Shown: positions 55,014-64,000 of the stretch, piece by piece
How the letters are laid out: each line of letters starts with the position of its first letter
How positions within the stretch are numbered: the stretch's first letter is position 1
Origin: Acinetobacter pullicarnis
Lineage (GTDB): Bacteria; Pseudomonadota; Gammaproteobacteria; Pseudomonadales; Moraxellaceae
Assembly (NCBI RefSeq): GCF_006352475.1
Contig: NZ_VCMZ01000001.1
Location: 3,038,001 to 3,102,000 of the forward strand
Reading direction: 5' to 3'
Length of the DNA: 64,000 nt
Position numbers and translations under genes: made by a program
The notes under the pieces: generated by a model
Database searches by the model: none
What the model was told of the DNA's origin: nothing
What the model saw: the letters and a program-made list of their open reading frames with translations, nothing else

Positions 55014-57071
55014 GTGCGAAATATTTTAGTCACTAATGCCCTACCCTACGCCAATGGTCCAATTCATATGGGTCACTTACTCGGTTATATCCAAGCTGAT
55101 ATTTGGGTTCGTGCGATGCGTGCAATGGGACATAATGTGACTTATGTTTGTGCGGACGATGCGCATGGCACCGCGATCATGCTACGTGCTGAAGCCAACG
55201 GGATTACGCCTGAACAGCAAATCGCCCAAGTACAAAAAGAACATCAACGCGACTTCCAAGGTTTTGCCATTGAGTTCGATCACTATGATTCGACTCATAG
55301 CGCAACCAATAGCGCACGTGCCAATGAGATTTACCTTAAAAACCGCGAAGCAGGTCATATTGCAGTGCGCCCTGTGACCCAGTTATTCGATCCTGAAAAA
55401 AGCATGTTTTTGTCAGATCGCTTTATTAAAGGCACCTGCCCAAAATGTAAAACAGAAGACCAATATGGCGATGCTTGTGAGTCGTGTGGTACCACCTACA
55501 ATGCAATTGAGTTACTGAACCCGCGTTCAACCCTGAGTGGTGCAACTCCAGTTGAGAAATCATCAGATCATTATTTCTTTAAACTGCCTGATTTTTCTGA
55601 GTATCTACAGAAATGGACGCGTGACCAAGGTCGCTTACCTGTATCTATTGCTAACAAACTTGATGAATGGTTTGATGCCGGTCTAACCGATTGGGATATT
55701 TCTCGTGATGCGCCTTATTTCGGCTTTGAAATTCCAGATGCACCGAACAAATACTTTTATGTATGGGTTGATGCACCGATCGGTTATATGTCGAGTTTTG
55801 AAAACTATATTAAAACCAAACGCCCAGATTTAAGCTTTGATGATTATTGGAAAAAAGACAGTCAAAATGAGGTCTATCACTTCATTGGTAAAGACATTGT
55901 TTATTTCCATGCACTGTTTTGGCCTGCCATGTTGGAAGGTGCGAACTACCGTACGCCAACAGGCCTATTCGTCAATGGCTTCTTAACAGTAAATGGCCAG
56001 AAGATGTCAAAATCTCGTGGCACGTTTATTAAAGCAGAAACCTATTTAGCGCATTTAAACCCAGAACATTTACGTTATTATTTTGCATCGAAACTTTCAG
56101 ATAAAGTTGAAGACTCAGACTTGAACCTTGAAGACTTCGTACAGAAAGTCAATTCAGACTTGGTCGGTAAAGTGGTCAATATTGCCAGCCGTTGCGCCAA
56201 ATTTATCAACAAAGACTTTGACAACACCTTGTCTGCGAACTGTGCAGAACCGGAGTTGGTACAAAGCTTTATCGATGCAGGCGAAAGCATTATCCACGCT
56301 TATGAAAGCCGTGAATTCTCAGCCGCAATTCGTGAAATTATGGCGTTGGCAGACAAAGCCAATCAATATATTGATGAGAAAAAACCGTGGGCACTGGCCA
56401 AGCAAGCAGGTCAAGAACAACAAGTACATGAAGTCTGCTCTGTCGGGATTAACTTGTTCCGTCAATTGGCCGTCTATTTGGCGCCAGTCCTTCCGATGCT
56501 GGCTGAACAGGTTCAGCTGTTCTTGCAACTCGAGCGCTTTAACTTCGCTTCACGTCAAAACATTCTCACCAATCATGCGATTGCGCAGTTCCAACCATTG
56601 ATGCAACGTGTAGATAAAGCAAAAGTTGAAACCATGGTGGATGAATCTAAAGATTCTTTAGCCGCGGTTGAAGCACCAAAAGTCGTGAAGAAAAAAGAAA
56701 AAGCAGCAGTCAAAGCGACACCCGTTGCAACAACATCGGAAGATTCAGTGATCGGAATTGAAGACTTTTTAAAAGTTGATTTACGTGTTGCCAAAGTCGT
56801 TGCCGCTGCAACTGTTGAAGGTTCAGACAAGCTATTACAACTCACCCTAGATGCTGGTGAGGCTGAGCCACGCAATGTATTCAGTGGCATTCGTAGTCAA
56901 TATGCACCTGAAGATTTAACTGGTAAATTGGTGGTCTTGGTTGCCAATCTTGCACCGCGTAAAATGCGTTTTGGGGTGTCGAATGGCATGGTACTGGCTG
57001 CTGGAAATGCTGATGGAATCTTTATTATTTCACCCGACAGCGGTGCAAAACCCGGTGATAAAGTCAGTTAA
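55014..57071 (+). CDS. metG: Methionyl-tRNA synthetase MetG
   Basis: A 685-residue class I synthetase. The HIGH-type motif is [17 protein letters not shown]. The zinc-binding insertion is [17 protein letters not shown], and the KMSKS motif appears in [13 protein letters not shown] lysine-rich linker (about residues 560-580) leads to a C-terminal tRNA-binding EMAP-like domain ([20 protein letters not shown]). It charges tRNA-Met and initiator tRNA. Translation starts at GTG (55014), which gives the usual N-terminus [11 protein letters not shown]. Confidence 0.97.
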   Translation: MRNILVTNALPYANGPIHMGHLLGYIQADIWVRAMRAMGHNVTYVCADDAHGTAIMLRAEANGITPEQQIAQVQKEHQRDFQGFAIEFDHYDSTHSATNSARANEIYLKNREAGHIAVRPVTQLFDPEKSMFLSDRFIKGTCPKCKTEDQYGDACESCGTTYNAIELLNPRSTLSGATPVEKSSDHYFFKLPDFSEYLQKWTRDQGRLPVSIANKLDEWFDAGLTDWDISRDAPYFGFEIPDAPNKYFYVWVDAPIGYMSSFENYIKTKRPDLSFDDYWKKDSQNEVYHFIGKDIVYFHALFWPAMLEGANYRTPTGLFVNGFLTVNGQKMSKSRGTFIKAETYLAHLNPEHLRYYFASKLSDKVEDSDLNLEDFVQKVNSDLVGKVVNIASRCAKFINKDFDNTLSANCAEPELVQSFIDAGESIIHAYESREFSAAIREIMALADKANQYIDEKKPWALAKQAGQEQQVHEVCSVGINLFRQLAVYLAPVLPMLAEQVQLFLQLERFNFASRQNILTNHAIAQFQPLMQRVDKAKVETMVDESKDSLAAVEAPKVVKKKEKAAVKATPVATTSEDSVIGIEDFLKVDLRVAKVVAAATVEGSDKLLQLTLDAGEAEPRNVFSGIRSQYAPEDLTGKLVVLVANLAPRKMRFGVSNGMVLAAGNADGIFIISPDSGAKPGDKVS

Positions 57072-57109
57072 TTACTAACGTTCAACACAATGTATGCCAC
57101 AAACATCGC

Positions 57110-57142
57110 AGATCAGTCCGTACAAGATGGGCTGATCTTTTT
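57110..57142 (+). terminator. Intrinsic terminator after metG
   Basis: AGATCAGTCC and GGGCTGATCT pair with one mismatch around a nine-base loop, followed by TTTTT. Confidence 0.85.
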
Positions 57143-57162
57143 AAAGCCATTAAAGGCATAAT

Positions 57163-58344
57163 GTGATCCACATGCGTATAACCATTAACTTTCAAGCCGT
57201 ACAAACAATCTATGCGTTGAATAATAAGCAAGTACCAAAATTTATTAATGTCAGCGAAGATCTACTTCAAGCAATCACCTTTGATTTCTCGATACAAAGC
57301 CTGTATCAAATAGAATATTTTTTCTTAAACCACTACGCCACGCATGAACCCGATGATTTAAAACTACTGGGATTTTATATTGCTGAGATCTTTGCGCGTT
57401 TAACACATCACAAAATTTACTGGTATGAAGATGACCAGATCATTCAGGCAAAACGAAGTGATCTCAAAGATACGATCCTCCAAAAGTTTTTTACGCTTGA
57501 TCAATTAAATGATGCGATTGTACTTAAACAAAGCAACTTCATTTCGCTTCTTGCAGAAAAGTTGGAAATTAAAATTCCAAATGAAAATATTAAACAAACT
57601 CTGGTAGAAATACCGCAAGAATATAATAAAAACCATTTAAAGGCCTTGAAGCAATTAAACTTAAAATCGCTAAAATCTTTTTTAAGCCAACGCCCACTAT
57701 ACTGTAGTCAAGAAGACCCGCTTTATGCCTACTTTGATGAAATTGATATTTTGCTCAAACATGGCTTCAAAATAAGATGCCATATTGTTCAAGCCAATCA
57801 ACTATTATTTAAAGCACAATATGTTGGTGGTTGCCCTGCAGAAGTCATTTATGATCCATGTAATAAATTATTAGCTGAAGATTTAGAAGCATTCGCAAGT
57901 TACTTATTTTCTCTAAGACATCAGCCTCATTTAAACACGCATGAGCAAATCTTGGCGGAGCATTTAAATAATGAAATGCAACGCGTTCTCGGTGAATATC
58001 TGCCAATGGAAATTTTTGGATATCCCCTTTGCACGGCGACAATCTATATTGATCAAAAATATTTACCCAATGGTGTGCTAGTCAATGGAAACTTACCTGC
58101 CTTAATAGCCCCACAATTTAGCCAGTTTATTTTATTACTCCCAGCCCAGTTTTGGCACTCAGATTTAATCGATCAATGGGAACTCAGCGCCTACGATCAG
58201 TTTGGCAAGGAAGTTACCTTAGAACAGATGATGATTGATGCTGGCGTCAGCAACCAAGCACAATCTCAACTCAACCTTTTTAAAATTACAGTCTCTATTC
58301 TAGTCATCCTATTTTTAGTTAAGCTGATTAAAATGATGGTCTAA
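57163..58344 (+). CDS. Uncharacterised protein with C-terminal membrane anchor
   Basis: A 393-residue protein I do not recognise. It is soluble until a single hydrophobic segment at the very C-terminus (FKITVSILVILFLVKLIKMMV), so it is tail-anchored or C-terminally anchored. The middle contains RCHIVQANQLLFKAQYVGGC and PAEVIYDPCNKLLAEDLEAF, giving mixed alpha/beta character. Start is GTG at 57163 with AAGG six bases upstream; the ATG at 57172 is the alternative. It follows metG and its terminator, so it is probably transcribed on its own. Confidence 0.7.
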   Translation: MIHMRITINFQAVQTIYALNNKQVPKFINVSEDLLQAITFDFSIQSLYQIEYFFLNHYATHEPDDLKLLGFYIAEIFARLTHHKIYWYEDDQIIQAKRSDLKDTILQKFFTLDQLNDAIVLKQSNFISLLAEKLEIKIPNENIKQTLVEIPQEYNKNHLKALKQLNLKSLKSFLSQRPLYCSQEDPLYAYFDEIDILLKHGFKIRCHIVQANQLLFKAQYVGGCPAEVIYDPCNKLLAEDLEAFASYLFSLRHQPHLNTHEQILAEHLNNEMQRVLGEYLPMEIFGYPLCTATIYIDQKYLPNGVLVNGNLPALIAPQFSQFILLLPAQFWHSDLIDQWELSAYDQFGKEVTLEQMMIDAGVSNQAQSQLNLFKITVSILVILFLVKLIKMMV

Positions 58345-58366
58345 TATTATTTTCAAACCGCCAAAT

Positions 58367-58412
58367 AAAAAAGCTACCCAAGCGGAAATTTATAATATCG
58401 CTTGGGCAGCTT
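58367..58412 (-). terminator. Intrinsic terminator after LysE-type gene
   Basis: On the minus strand, AAGCTGCCCAAGCG pairs with CGCTTGGGTAGCTT (one mismatch), followed by TTTT. It also works as the end of the convergent upstream gene. Confidence 0.85.
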
Positions 58413-58459
58413 CATAAGCTCAATTGCTTTATTCTTTTAAAGTTAACTCGTACTCACAA

Positions 58460-59113
58460 TCACTTCATTCCAAAAATCAGTTTCAACCCTAAGAGTGCCA
58501 TGACTCCGCCTGCAACGCGGTCAAAGACGGCTTTAAACTTTAAATACACCTGACGCGGCCTGTGTGAAGATAAAGCCACAGCAACCAGTGAGTACCAACC
58601 GCCATCGATACAGAAACATAGCAGTGGCAACACCACATAAAAGTAAGTTGGAATTTCTGCGGGCAACAATGCCGTAAAAATACTGGCTAAGACAATTGCG
58701 ATCTTTGGGTTACTCATTTGAGTAATCAGTCCCAAACGAAAAGCCTGCTTAAAACTCATCTGTGTGGCAGACTGTGCCTGTAACTGCATCGGCTCTTTGG
58801 CGTGTCGAATAATTTTATAAGCCAACCAGAGTAGGTAGATCCCACCACAGATTTTTAGGGCTAAATAGGCTGACGGAACCGCCAATAACACCGCTTGTAA
58901 GCCCATCACTGCGAGAAAACCAAAAATTGCTGCGCCCGTTGCTGTTCCAAAAGCAGTAAATAAACCGTGCTTACGAGAAATCGCAATTGAGTTTTTAGCC
59001 ACATAAATAAAGGTTGGCCCAGGGCTAATCGCCCCTAGCATTAAGGCAATTGCAATTGAAACTAAAATGAACAAGGATTCCACAGGAGAATGGCCTAAGA
59101 ATTTTCCGCCCAT
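58460..59113 (-). CDS. LysE/RhtB-family exporter (second)
   Basis: A 217-residue protein with about six helices. The family motifs are ALMLGAISPGPTFIYVAKNS at the N-terminus and QMSNPKIAIVLASIFTALLP in the middle. It is a second LysE-type carrier, clearly different in sequence from the one at 51606-52196. It probably exports an amino acid or derivative. It is preceded by the small membrane protein gene in the opposite direction. Confidence 0.85.
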   Translation of the reverse strand: MGGKFLGHSPVESLFILVSIAIALMLGAISPGPTFIYVAKNSIAISRKHGLFTAFGTATGAAIFGFLAVMGLQAVLLAVPSAYLALKICGGIYLLWLAYKIIRHAKEPMQLQAQSATQMSFKQAFRLGLITQMSNPKIAIVLASIFTALLPAEIPTYFYVVLPLLCFCIDGGWYSLVAVALSSHRPRQVYLKFKAVFDRVAGGVMALLGLKLIFGMK

Positions 59114-59280
59114 CTTACATGAAATCGTCTTTTATTTATTGTCCTAAGATGAATAAATTTGGAGTAAATGTGTTTACACACGTAATAGAGTTGCATGCTG
59201 GTCTAATGTTACGGAGATGATCAAATCCGCTCGAAATTGAACTATTTTACAGCAGGCTCATTTTAGCTTATGCTTCTGAA

Positions 59281-59742
59281 ATGAAAAAAATTAATGTAAA
59301 TGTCTTTTTCCAATTCGGCCCTTTGATCGGTACAGCAATCATTCTGCTGGCATTTCTGCTACTCAATTTTTTTTCAGCTTCATTCAACTTTGCAGATCAG
59401 TCACTTTTAGTTGAACATGTTATTGGAATGCTGCTCTTTAGCTGCATTGCAGTGGTCGTGGGTTATATTGTTGGTTCTATTCCTGCATTGATTACACAGC
59501 GAATTTTCCTGAATATCCTGATGTACTTCCCCAAACAACGTAAATATCACCATTTTATAAAAGCTGGTTTTTATGCTTCACTGATTTGGTTCATCCCTGC
59601 CTTATTCATTTATTTCTTCTATCGCGATACCTTAGTCCCCTTAGCGCTTGCAGTCGTACTCTGTAGTATGACCTCGATGATTTGTGCACATTTATCTTGG
59701 AAATATACGCAAATACGACCCGACACCGAAGCTACGCTTTAG
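59281..59742 (+). CDS. Uncharacterised four-helix membrane protein
   Basis: A 153-residue protein with four hydrophobic helices: about GPLIGTAIILLAFLLLNFF, HVIGMLLFSCIAVVVGYIVG, GFYASLIWFIPALFIYFFY and LALAVVLCSMTSMICAHL. The basic loop PKQRKYHHF between helices 2 and 3 is cytoplasmic by the positive-inside rule. No family is recognised. Its 3' end overlaps the convergent M15-type peptidase gene by 11 bp. Confidence 0.65.
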   Translation: MKKINVNVFFQFGPLIGTAIILLAFLLLNFFSASFNFADQSLLVEHVIGMLLFSCIAVVVGYIVGSIPALITQRIFLNILMYFPKQRKYHHFIKAGFYASLIWFIPALFIYFFYRDTLVPLALAVVLCSMTSMICAHLSWKYTQIRPDTEATL

Positions 59743-60418
59743 GCTTTACCGCATACTGATTTAAGCACGGCGAACTTGTACCACGATAATCGCCACCCCA
59801 AGTACGATAGCCTGCTGCATCAATATGAAAACTATGTCGTGGATAAATACCGAGTCCCATATTTAACTTACGCCCTTGGCTTGACCAAAACTGACAAAAC
59901 TGCTGTTCGATTTTTTGGTATTCAGTCCTGCTATAAGGCTGATACTTTGCATCTAACACCTTAAAATCAACTGCATAATTAAAGACATGCTTACTTTTAG
60001 CCGCCCCCTGAATACAATCATTCATCTCCGAACTACGGAAGGTCGAGATAATTCTGTAATGCTGAAATAGCCCTTGCGCTTGTAATTGCTCAATCAGTTT
60101 TAAACTCGGGATCAGGTTCCGCCAATGATTTTTTGGAGGAATCGAAAAACGTAATGCCTCACACTGCTTTGGCATACGATGCCCATTGTAACTCAAGGCA
60201 AATAAGCTCAAGGGCTGTTGAATACGTTGCGCCACATACTGTTGATATTCTGCCAACAACATTGGATCTTGCTGCTGCTTCCATTGCTCGAACTGTTGCT
60301 GTAGTTGCTTTGAGACTGGATTTTGCAATTCATCTACAGGCAGGGTTTCAGGCTGTTTCGGTTGGCAAGCGATCAAAAACACAGCAATAAAAAGCATATA
60401 AGCAGCATGATTTTTCAT
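59732..60418 (-). CDS. Peptidase M15-like (D-Ala-D-Ala carboxypeptidase-type) lipoprotein
   Basis: A 228-residue protein. A lipoprotein signal (MLFIAVFLIACQ) precedes a Gln-rich linker (about residues 20-60). The catalytic domain has YRIISTFRSSEMND, then SKHVFNYAVDF with His and Asp as zinc ligands, and a final HSFHIDAAGYRTWGG with the third His. This is the DD-peptidase/VanY fold for trimming peptidoglycan peptides. It is anchored in the envelope. Activity on D-Ala-D-Ala is inferred from the motifs. Confidence 0.8.
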   Translation of the reverse strand: MKNHAAYMLFIAVFLIACQPKQPETLPVDELQNPVSKQLQQQFEQWKQQQDPMLLAEYQQYVAQRIQQPLSLFALSYNGHRMPKQCEALRFSIPPKNHWRNLIPSLKLIEQLQAQGLFQHYRIISTFRSSEMNDCIQGAAKSKHVFNYAVDFKVLDAKYQPYSRTEYQKIEQQFCQFWSSQGRKLNMGLGIYPRHSFHIDAAGYRTWGGDYRGTSSPCLNQYAVKPKA

Positions 60419-60442
60419 ATTATTGGTTTTAACTTATCTGTT

Positions 60443-61207
60443 TTAAATTTTACTGAGCTCTAAATATAAGGCTTGGCTAACAAATGTGCCATCAGCTTGA
60501 ATCTGATAATACTGCTGAACAGCATCCGATGCATTTTTTTGTAAATATCGAATAGTTTCAATTGCATGTATAGGTGTTTGCATCCGTTCAACCCAGCTTT
60601 GAAAGTCAAGTTTTAGACTTTGCTTCTCCATCCGCTCAATTTGAAATCCGGCATACTCCGCCATCTGCACCCATTCTTGCACGCTATAATCTCGCACATG
60701 GCTCGGATCTCGAATCACTTCAATACTTTGCAAGAACGTATCTAAAATGGGATCGGAACTGCCGACGATATCAAAAAACACCACACGCCCCTTTGGTTTC
60801 AACACTCGATGCACCTGTTGCAAAGCCTGCCCGACATGCTGCCAATGATGGGCAGAATAGCGACTGATCACCGCATCAAAACACTGATCTGCAAAGACTA
60901 AACTTTCTGCGGGACCAACCTCTCCGATCACATTGTCCAAGCCTTTAACAGCTGCTTGCTTGACCACTAAATCAACCATCTCAGCACTTAAGTCATAGGC
61001 CACGACTTGTTCGACAAAAGCTGCAACTTGGTAACTCACATGACCACCACCACAGCCCAAATCTAAAACGCGCTGACACTGCTGTTGTTGTAGCATGTCC
61101 TGCATTTTTGCAAATTCGATGCCCTGCGCATGCGCTTGACTATTTAAATAGGCTTCTGATTTATTTCGATATTGTTGCTGATTAAGCTGATGTTGATTAT
61201 TTATCAT
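60443..61207 (-). CDS. SAM-dependent class I methyltransferase (UbiE/Methyltransf_11-type)
   Basis: A 254-residue soluble enzyme. The SAM-binding motif I is VLDLGCGGGHVSYQVA. The acidic end of strand 2 is VVAYDLSAEMV. Motif II/III appear as FDAVISRYSAHHW and VLKPKGRVVFFDI. The substrate is not indicated: a quinone, a lipid or a small molecule is possible. It is upstream of the M15-type gene on the same strand, 24 bp away, and may share a transcript with it. Confidence 0.85.
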   Translation of the reverse strand: MINNQHQLNQQQYRNKSEAYLNSQAHAQGIEFAKMQDMLQQQQCQRVLDLGCGGGHVSYQVAAFVEQVVAYDLSAEMVDLVVKQAAVKGLDNVIGEVGPAESLVFADQCFDAVISRYSAHHWQHVGQALQQVHRVLKPKGRVVFFDIVGSSDPILDTFLQSIEVIRDPSHVRDYSVQEWVQMAEYAGFQIERMEKQSLKLDFQSWVERMQTPIHAIETIRYLQKNASDAVQQYYQIQADGTFVSQALYLELSKI

Positions 61208-61401
61208 GAGGCTTCTCCTAAGCTGAATGTTCTACTCTAAGACTATTCGATATAAAAATAAAATTATTAATTTTATAAAATTTAACAACTTATAGTTATG
61301 AATAAATAAGCATTTTGCTCAAACAATGCATTAAAACTTGATAAATTTTATGATTCAATTTGCGCTATGATGCCACACTCAAACAGAATTTAGAGTCTGA
61401 G

Positions 61402-62298
61402 ATGTTAAATCAATTTGATCAGATTGCCCAAGCTGTACCTTATCAGGCACTCACGATTGATCCTGCAATAAATCCGACAATCAAAATCAGTATCAAACGC
61501 TTAGACTGTATTCATCCGCAAATTTCTGGTAATAAGTTTTTCAAACTCAAATACAATTTGCTTGAGGCGCAGCGCTTAGGCTATCGCCAACTGCTGACCT
61601 TTGGTGGTGCCTATTCCAATCATATTGCAGCAACCGCTTATGCTGCACAGTATTTTGGTTTTGATTGTATTGGTATTATTCGTGGGGAGGAGCTGGCCAA
61701 TAAGCCACTTAATAGCACCCTGCGCTTGGCCCAAGAAAACGGCATGCAACTCCAATTTGTTTCGCGTGAAAACTATCGACTAAAACAAGATCAACACTAT
61801 CTTGCACAACTTAAAATGCAATTCCCTGATGCCTATATCATTGCTGAAGGCGGTAGCAATGCCCTCGCAGTCCAAGGTTGTCAGGCTATTCTCAGTGAAC
61901 AAGACTTGGTCAATTATGACGTAATCTGTGCTGCAGTCGGTACCGGTGGAACTTTGGCAGGCATTATTAATGCCAGTTCAGACACACAACAGATTTTGGG
62001 CTTTTCAGCCTTAAAAGGTGATTTTTTAAATGCTGAGGTACAGCAATATACTACCAAACAAAACTGGAAAATCATTGATGATTATTGCTGTGGTGGTTAT
62101 GCCAAAACCACTGCTGAATTACGCAGCTTTATCGATGATTTTGAACAACAATATGGCATTCCGCTTGAGCCAATCTATACGGGAAAAATGCTTTACGGGC
62201 TGATTGATTTGCTTAAGAAAAACTATTTTCAAGCAGGTACCCGTGTACTGGTGATTCATAGTGGCGGTTTACAGGGGAAGGGAGAAGCAAATGCTTGA
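61402..62298 (+). CDS. PLP-dependent D-cysteine desulfhydrase / ACC deaminase family
   Basis: A 298-residue fold-type II PLP enzyme. The PLP lysine sits in ISGNKFFKLKYNLLEA. GGAYSNHIAATAYAAQYF is the substrate-binding loop and AAVGTGGTLAGIINAS is the phosphate-binding glycine loop. Members convert D-cysteine to pyruvate, H2S and ammonia, or deaminate 1-aminocyclopropane-1-carboxylate. Distinguishing the two needs alignment. The ATG at 61402 is chosen over a TTG at 61360, because homologues begin near this point. Confidence 0.85.
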   Translation: MLNQFDQIAQAVPYQALTIDPAINPTIKISIKRLDCIHPQISGNKFFKLKYNLLEAQRLGYRQLLTFGGAYSNHIAATAYAAQYFGFDCIGIIRGEELANKPLNSTLRLAQENGMQLQFVSRENYRLKQDQHYLAQLKMQFPDAYIIAEGGSNALAVQGCQAILSEQDLVNYDVICAAVGTGGTLAGIINASSDTQQILGFSALKGDFLNAEVQQYTTKQNWKIIDDYCCGGYAKTTAELRSFIDDFEQQYGIPLEPIYTGKMLYGLIDLLKKNYFQAGTRVLVIHSGGLQGKGEANA

Positions 62299-62375
62299 CC
62301 TCAAGCAACCTCTCCGTTTAAAGAAGAGCTTGCTCTGGTCGATCTAGCACACTTGATTGATTAGCTCATCAGCCA

Positions 62376-63026
62376 TTATTTAATTTCATCAGGATATAAC
62401 CATAGATCTAAAAGCTTGTCGTTGGTATTTAACATCCGAAATTGAACAGGTTGATATTCAGCATTTGCAACCCAATAGCCTTGTAAATTTTGCGGGATTT
62501 GATCGACACAATTTTGTGCTGAAAGTTTATAGCTCAACGTATTCGGTATTTTACTTTCACTCAGCTGTCCTTGAAAGCTACACCCTGTTCCCTGGGTACT
62601 GACTCGACCTTGCTGATCAACATTAAAGGCAATCACTTGATCCATAAATTGAGACTTATAATGACCTGCTGCCTTTTCCAAAGCGAGTGGCTCAGCGCTC
62701 ATTGCATCAGTATTTGCAAATTTAATCGTACTCGGTGCAGTCCCTGAAGTGAGCATAAGCCAGTTATCCCGACCATTTAAGTAATACAACGTTTCTGCTC
62801 GCTGTTCATCATTATTGATCAGTAAAAATGCGTCATCCGCATTTTTATAATATTGCCCAACCTGAATATCGTCACCATTCTCGATAGAAAAGTTAAAAGC
62901 ACCATTGAATAGCTGAGGAAGATTTGGCTGAGCTGGGACGTCTGGGCGTTGATTGTCTTTATCATTATCGCTACAACCGACCATTAATCCTAAGCAAGCA
63001 AGCGCAACATATTTGAATTGATTCAT
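62376..63026 (-). CDS. Uncharacterised lipoprotein, 216 aa
   Basis: A lipoprotein signal MNQFKYVALACLGLMVGC (Cys18) is followed by an acidic, proline-rich spacer (SDNDKDNQRPDVPAQPNLPQ). The mature domain of about 180 residues has beta-rich character, with ISYKLSAQNC and GYWVANAEYQPVQFRML near the end and two more Cys residues that could form a disulfide. No family is recognised. It lies 15 bp downstream of the SurE-like gene and is probably co-transcribed and co-localised in the envelope. Confidence 0.7.
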   Translation of the reverse strand: MNQFKYVALACLGLMVGCSDNDKDNQRPDVPAQPNLPQLFNGAFNFSIENGDDIQVGQYYKNADDAFLLINNDEQRAETLYYLNGRDNWLMLTSGTAPSTIKFANTDAMSAEPLALEKAAGHYKSQFMDQVIAFNVDQQGRVSTQGTGCSFQGQLSESKIPNTLSYKLSAQNCVDQIPQNLQGYWVANAEYQPVQFRMLNTNDKLLDLWLYPDEIK

Positions 63027-63041
63027 TTCGCGTAACCTATT

Positions 63042-63971
63042 TTAGTTAAATAAATGACGTAAACGAAGTTTCAACCATTCTTGAGTTGTTGGCCGAGCAT
63101 CATAAGCAACTTGCATAGCAGTGACTGAGATTTTATTTTTAGAAACGACAACCTCATCTTGTTGTTGTGCTGCAGTCGCTTGCGTAATGGGGGTATAGCC
63201 TGAGGAAAGATCTTTATCGAATTTGGCAGTATATTCATCAAAGCTACCAATTTTAGCAAAAGCAAAGTTTGTTTGAGGCGTTACATTATCTGGGAAATTG
63301 ACATTTAATACGGTACGAGATGGTAATAACTTGCCTTGGCTGGCATTCTTTTGAATCTCAGTAACTAAACGTACGGCTTGATTAGCAACAATAGTCGAGT
63401 TTGGGTTATTTAATCCTGGATTGGCAACTGTATTCATCCCCGCACTAAATGCAATCGCTGGAATACCCCGACTACCTGCATACTGAACAATACCGATCGT
63501 GCCAGAATATAGATTAAAACTACCTACATTTTGCCCCTCATTTGGTCCTGAAATAACCAGATCAGGCATTTTCCCCCATTTATTTTTTGCAACCACATCA
63601 ATGCCATACATCACAGAAACTACTGGTGTAGCGTGAATATAATTATAGTTTTCATAACCAGCTTTTTTATAAGGTCCGAATGCAGGATCCCCGACTTTCG
63701 CGACACCATTTAAACATCCACCTTCCTTATTAATTTCTTTATCATTGGTTGCCTCAAGTTTATCTTTACTATAGACAACTAAACCAGCACTGCGACCACT
63801 CTGATTGGTACATGGTACTGAAACAAGGACATTATGACCGGCATTCGTTAATGCGACTTCTAATGCCTTTAAATTACTCGTCAGGCCATCATCATTACTT
63901 AATAGAATATTTAAAGCAAAACTTGGTGTTGCACATAAAATTAAACTACATGAAAGGAGGATTCTCTTCAT
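63042..63971 (-). CDS. Exported SurE-family 5'/3'-nucleotidase
   Basis: A 309-residue protein with a signal peptide (MKRILLSCSLILCATPSFA) ahead of a SurE-type core. Landmarks are LNILLSNDDGLTSNLKALEV with the double Asp metal site, PCTNQSGRSAGLVVYS, the SGPNEGQNVGSFNLYSGTIG active-site loop, and GIPAIAFSAG. Classical SurE is cytoplasmic and about 250 residues. This version is longer and secreted, so it probably scavenges nucleotides or phosphate in the periplasm. The lipoprotein gene follows 15 bp downstream. Confidence 0.88.
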   Translation of the reverse strand: MKRILLSCSLILCATPSFALNILLSNDDGLTSNLKALEVALTNAGHNVLVSVPCTNQSGRSAGLVVYSKDKLEATNDKEINKEGGCLNGVAKVGDPAFGPYKKAGYENYNYIHATPVVSVMYGIDVVAKNKWGKMPDLVISGPNEGQNVGSFNLYSGTIGIVQYAGSRGIPAIAFSAGMNTVANPGLNNPNSTIVANQAVRLVTEIQKNASQGKLLPSRTVLNVNFPDNVTPQTNFAFAKIGSFDEYTAKFDKDLSSGYTPITQATAAQQQDEVVVSKNKISVTAMQVAYDARPTTQEWLKLRLRHLFN

Positions 63972-64000
63972 TGTTAACTCAAATTAAAAAATGAGGCTAG

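Noticed and set aside
1..64000. CRISPR array, prophage or toxin-antitoxin/defence island
   Set aside because: No regularly spaced repeats, phage structural genes or defence genes were seen. The only repeated units are the tRNA genes.

Overview
The window is chromosomal DNA from a gammaproteobacterium, almost certainly an Acinetobacter species. The evidence is low GC content, a DcaP-type trimeric porin, pgaBCD, a CueR/CopA copper module, YaeQ, DUF1853 and ApbC/Mrp homologues, and an eight-gene tRNA-Val/tRNA-Asp array. The species cannot be fixed from the sequence alone. About 54 protein genes are supported. There are also eight tRNAs, one decayed transposase, many intrinsic terminators and several short open frames.

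Layout. 1-2.4 kb: truncated LysR regulator divergent from a DHA2 drug exporter, then a cold-shock gene with a long leader. 2.5-11.8 kb: metabolic and transport genes. These are a RidA-like protein, a two-domain Lrp/AsnC regulator divergent from an MHS transporter-amidase pair, DMT and AEC transporters, and a BenE-type transporter divergent from a MocR regulator. 12.1-17.0 kb: a four-gene chaperone-usher pilus operon (pilin, chaperone, usher, tip adhesin, minus strand) beside a very AT-rich gap that ends in an IS5-like transposase relic. 18-21.2 kb: copA (three metal-binding domains) and cueR, with a typical 19-bp-spacer MerR promoter. 21.9-27.2 kb: poly-N-acetylglucosamine genes pgaB, pgaC, pgaD and a neighbouring acyltransferase. 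The outer-membrane porin gene pgaA is missing, and a 53-codon ORF and a nested hairpin lie where it would be expected.

27.4-43.9 kb: mixed housekeeping and envelope genes. These include FKBP, YaeQ, a CobW-type GTPase, a thioesterase, a patatin lipoprotein, GltS, the DcaP porin, a Bcr/CflA exporter, a YccS-like protein and a PepSY/flavodoxin reductase behind a Fur-box-like sequence. 44.2-45.1 kb: four tRNA-Val(UAC) and four tRNA-Asp(GUC) genes behind a near-consensus promoter, with a recent 253-bp-period duplication inside the array. 45.4-64 kb: YbaN-like protein, DUF1853, entericidin-like lipoprotein, dapE, a PilH-like receiver, proS, dcd, LysE exporters, mrp/apbC, an amphipathic repeat protein, metG, an M15-type peptidase, a methyltransferase, a D-cysteine desulfhydrase-like enzyme and an exported SurE-family nucleotidase.

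No CRISPR array, prophage or obvious defence system was seen. The most unusual features are the pgaA-less pga cluster with an adjacent acyltransferase, the duplicated tRNA array, and several short ORFs of 36-53 codons that ordinary annotation would skip.
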